From Desulfonema limicola (lineage in GTDB: Bacteria; Desulfobacterota; Desulfobacteria; Desulfobacterales; Desulfosalsimonadaceae), in the NCBI GenBank assembly GCA_020722245.1, contig DYLE01000108.1, positions 1 to 8,211 of the forward strand: a DNA stretch of 8,211 nucleotides, read 5' to 3'. Below are positions 6,158 through 8,211 of the stretch, one piece after another. Positions within the stretch are counted from its first letter, which is position 1. Each line of letters begins with the position of its first letter. Position numbers and translations under genes: made by a program. The notes below the pieces were generated by a model. It was not told the DNA's origin and ran no database searches. It worked only from the letters and a program-made list of their open reading frames with translations.

Positions 6158-7879
6158 ATGAATCATCACATCCTGAATAACCAGAATATTCATCGTGCGG
6201 TTTTGATGCTTTCAGCCGCAGCCATATGGTGCTGTATAGGCATATGCGGTCACGACCTCTGGACTCCCGACGAACCCCGGGTGGCCGGCATCGTCCTTGA
6301 AATGGCGGAAACCGGGCAGATGGTCATACCGCACCTGGCCGGAGAGCCGTTTATTGAAAAACCTCCGTTTTATTTTGCTATAGCGGCCCTGATGCTGAAG
6401 CTCATCGGCCCGCTCACCGGCCCTACCGCGGCCATCCGATTGACAACGGCGGCTTTCGGCCTGGGGGTTCTTTTGATGACCTTTCTGATCGCCCATTGTC
6501 TGTGGGGGGAAAAAACCGGGATTCTGGCAGCGGCGATCCTGCTCACCATGGAGGCCTTTGTTATAAATTTTCAATGGATACGGGTGGATGCCGCCCTGTC
6601 TTTTTTTGTTATCGCCGCGGTCTGGTGTTTTGTAGAGGTTTACTTCAAAGGCCGCAAAAACCTGCTGCCCCTGGCCGGAGCGTTTCTGGCCGGAGCGTTT
6701 CTGACAAAAGGGTTTATTGGCCCTGTATTGGCCGCCTTCCCCTGGTTTGGGGCAGCCGCCGTTCGGCTTTTTTCAAAACAGGATCGAAGCAACCGAATAA
6801 AGGGGTTTATTGCAGGACATTTCTGGATGGTTCTTGTTTTTGTGCTGATCAGCGGGGCGTGGGTGGTTCTGTTTTATGTAAAAGGCGGCCCCTTGCTCTG
6901 GAAGGAATGGTTCTGGGTCAATAACGTGGGAAGATTTACAGGCAGCGTGTCCAAGGGGCACCTTCGACCGGGCGACCCCTTTTATTATGTGATTCATCTT
7001 GCCGGAGACACCATTCCCTGGACGCCGCTGATCCTTTACTGGATTTGGCGGGTCATCCGGGGGTTCATTAAAAATAAAACCCTATCCCATGAGGAGATTT
7101 TCTTGTTGATCTGGGGTCTGGGTTCGATCCTGCTGTTGACCCTCTCCACCGCCAAGCGGGGGCTCTACCTGCTTCCGGTTCTTCCTGTTTTTGCCGTCAT
7201 GGGCGCAGCCGGCATTAAAGAGATGATCCCCAGATGGTTCAACTGGTATGCCGGTTTCTGGATGACCTTCTGCCTGGTACTTATCGGAATGTTAGGCCTT
7301 TTACCCCTGGTCCCGATGATCTTGCCGGATAAAATGACGGCGCAGGTCAGCCGGGTGCTGGTCGATTTCAGCTGTTACCATCTGCTCGCCGGGGTCTGGC
7401 TGATTCTTTTGCTCTTTCTGATTTTTCGTCTTCAAAGACGCATGTCACCGGGGCATCGCATGGCCCTGGTAACGGCCGTATTGATTATAAACCTTATGGG
7501 TCTGCCGGTTAAGGCGATTGACCGGGAAAAGAGCATGGCTGCGGATATTCAAAACTTTGTGGCAGGGATACCCGAGCCCCAGCGGGGTAGCACCGCCGGG
7601 ATCGGATTTTCCGAAAGCATGCGGGGGGCTTTTTACTACTACACAGGCTGGCGGGTCCCCCAGATCAGGAATGAAGACAGAATAAAGGATATCCTCTTCG
7701 GCAAGGACAGCGGCTTTGACAGCCTTATCGTAAGCTACAAGGATAGAAAACATAAACAAAAAAGGATCAACCCGGAATCCGACCTGGCCCCCCTGCCTTA
7801 CCGTATCCTGGCCGAAACCAGCACCGGTGACAATCAAAAACAAAAGCTGTTCTGGATTAAAGGAGAAGTCCTTCCATGA
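6158..7879 (+). CDS. ArnT-like GT-C glycosyltransferase (lipid A / LPS sugar transferase, GT83/PMT_2 type)
   Basis: An integral-membrane protein of 573 residues, near the ~550 of enterobacterial ArnT. After a first membrane helix (~12-30) comes DLWTPDEPR (D38, E39), then GQMVIPHLAGEPF and EKPPFYFA (K68-P-P70). This is the first periplasmic loop typical of ArnT and relatives, where the acidic pair sits at the active site and the donor is undecaprenyl-phosphate 4-amino-4-deoxy-L-arabinose. Many further helices run to ~450, then a soluble C-terminal domain (~455-573) of unknown detail. The gene starts 17 bases after the triple-fusion stop and has no clear Shine-Dalgarno motif, so translational coupling is plausible. 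Its stop overlaps the arnB start (ATGA), which strongly supports a role in aminoarabinose attachment to lipid A or core. The exact sugar is not shown by the sequence; another lipid-linked sugar is possible. Confidence 0.82.
   Translation: MNHHILNNQNIHRAVLMLSAAAIWCCIGICGHDLWTPDEPRVAGIVLEMAETGQMVIPHLAGEPFIEKPPFYFAIAALMLKLIGPLTGPTAAIRLTTAAFGLGVLLMTFLIAHCLWGEKTGILAAAILLTMEAFVINFQWIRVDAALSFFVIAAVWCFVEVYFKGRKNLLPLAGAFLAGAFLTKGFIGPVLAAFPWFGAAAVRLFSKQDRSNRIKGFIAGHFWMVLVFVLISGAWVVLFYVKGGPLLWKEWFWVNNVGRFTGSVSKGHLRPGDPFYYVIHLAGDTIPWTPLILYWIWRVIRGFIKNKTLSHEEIFLLIWGLGSILLLTLSTAKRGLYLLPVLPVFAVMGAAGIKEMIPRWFNWYAGFWMTFCLVLIGMLGLLPLVPMILPDKMTAQVSRVLVDFSCYHLLAGVWLILLLFLIFRLQRRMSPGHRMALVTAVLIINLMGLPVKAIDREKSMAADIQNFVAGIPEPQRGSTAGIGFSESMRGAFYYYTGWRVPQIRNEDRIKDILFGKDSGFDSLIVSYKDRKHKQKRINPESDLAPLPYRILAETSTGDNQKQKLFWIKGEVLP
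6671..6700 (+). repeat. Perfect 15-bp tandem duplication inside the ArnT-like gene
   Basis: CTGGCCGGAGCGTTT occurs twice head-to-tail, followed by CTG, coding for LAGAFLAGAFL in a membrane helix. The period is a multiple of three, so the frame is kept. It looks like a recent in-frame slippage duplication adding five residues to a hydrophobic segment. Confidence 0.8.
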
Positions 7880-8211
7880 GAAAAACCTTTCTGCCGTTTT
7901 CCCGGCCGTCCATCGAAGAGGATGAGATCGCCGCGGTAACCGAAGTGCTGCGGTCCGGCTGGATCACCACCGGACCGAAAAACGCCGAATTGGAAAAAAA
8001 CTTTAAGGAGTACGTCGGCTGTTCCCAGGCCGTTGCCCTGAGCTCCGGCACCGCGGGCATGCATCTGATGCTCAAGGCCTTAAACATCCAGCCTGGGGAT
8101 GAGGTGATTACGCCTTCCCTGACCTGGGTCTCCACCGTCAACCTGATTGTTCTGGCCGGCGCCACCCCGGTTTTCGCCGATATCGACCGGGACACCCTGA
8201 TGATCACACCG
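7876..8211 (+). CDS. arnB: UDP-4-amino-4-deoxy-L-arabinose aminotransferase ArnB (N-terminal part, runs off the window)
   Basis: The first 112 codons of a DegT/DnrJ/EryC1 (aspartate-aminotransferase fold) PLP enzyme; about 380 residues are expected, so roughly 30% is present. Motifs closely follow enterobacterial ArnB: FLPFSRP (5-11), SGWITTGPK (27-35), SSGTAGMHL (56-64, cofactor-site region), GDEVITPSLTWVS (74-86), GATPVF and DRDTLMITP at the edge. ArnB transfers an amino group from glutamate to UDP-4-keto-arabinose in the cytoplasm, making UDP-L-Ara4N for lipid A modification and cationic peptide resistance. The PLP lysine lies beyond the window. The ATG overlaps the previous stop (ATGA), and AGGAG (7861-7865) lies 10 bases upstream, so it is translated in the same operon. 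A related DegT enzyme for another 4-amino sugar is possible but less likely given the SGWITTGPK and TPSLTWVST motifs. Confidence 0.9.
   Translation, partial: MRKTFLPFSRPSIEEDEIAAVTEVLRSGWITTGPKNAELEKNFKEYVGCSQAVALSSGTAGMHLMLKALNIQPGDEVITPSLTWVSTVNLIVLAGATPVFADIDRDTLMITP

Overview
The window is a Gram-negative cell-envelope glycosylation locus, with every confident gene on the + strand. An ArnB-type aminotransferase, an ArnT-like GT-C glycosyltransferase and a lipopolysaccharide-kinase-like protein point to a bacterium with an LPS outer membrane. The moderate GC content, the A/T-run-rich coding style and the polyprenyl-phosphate-sugar enzymes would fit a deltaproteobacterial (Desulfobacterota-like) genome. 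That placement is inference; no taxonomic marker is present.

Layout. Bases 1-140 hold the C-terminal end of an upstream gene that I cannot assign. A protein-kinase-fold LPS core kinase-like gene follows (221-1063). Next, 1158-3317 encodes a long protein fusing a cytoplasmic GT2 polyprenyl-phosphate-sugar synthase to a membrane GT87-type (DUF2029) glycosyltransferase. A gap of about 200 bases (3318-3515) carries an 11-bp hairpin/dyad overlapping a weak possible promoter. Then come three tightly packed genes: a GT2 + GtrA + PMT_2-type GT-C triple fusion (3516-6140), an ArnT-like GT-C protein (6158-7879), and the first 112 codons of arnB (7876 to the window edge), whose ATG overlaps the previous stop.

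How they may work together. In bacterial three-component glycosylation (GtrA/GtrB/Gtr type) and in the ArnC/ArnT pathway, a GT2 enzyme charges undecaprenyl phosphate with a sugar in the cytoplasm. The lipid-linked sugar is translocated, and a GT-C enzyme transfers it to an acceptor on the periplasmic side. Here the steps appear fused: one polypeptide joins synthase and GT-C, and the next joins synthase, GtrA-like membrane domain and GT-C. The ArnT-like protein and ArnB indicate that 4-amino-4-deoxy-L-arabinose (or a related amino sugar) is attached to lipid A or core, with other arn genes expected to the right of the window. The two fusions would add one or two further sugars. The architectures and order are read from the sequence; sugar identity and acceptors are not.

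There is no stretch over 300 bases without a gene. I see no RNA genes, insertion sequences, CRISPR arrays or intrinsic terminators.
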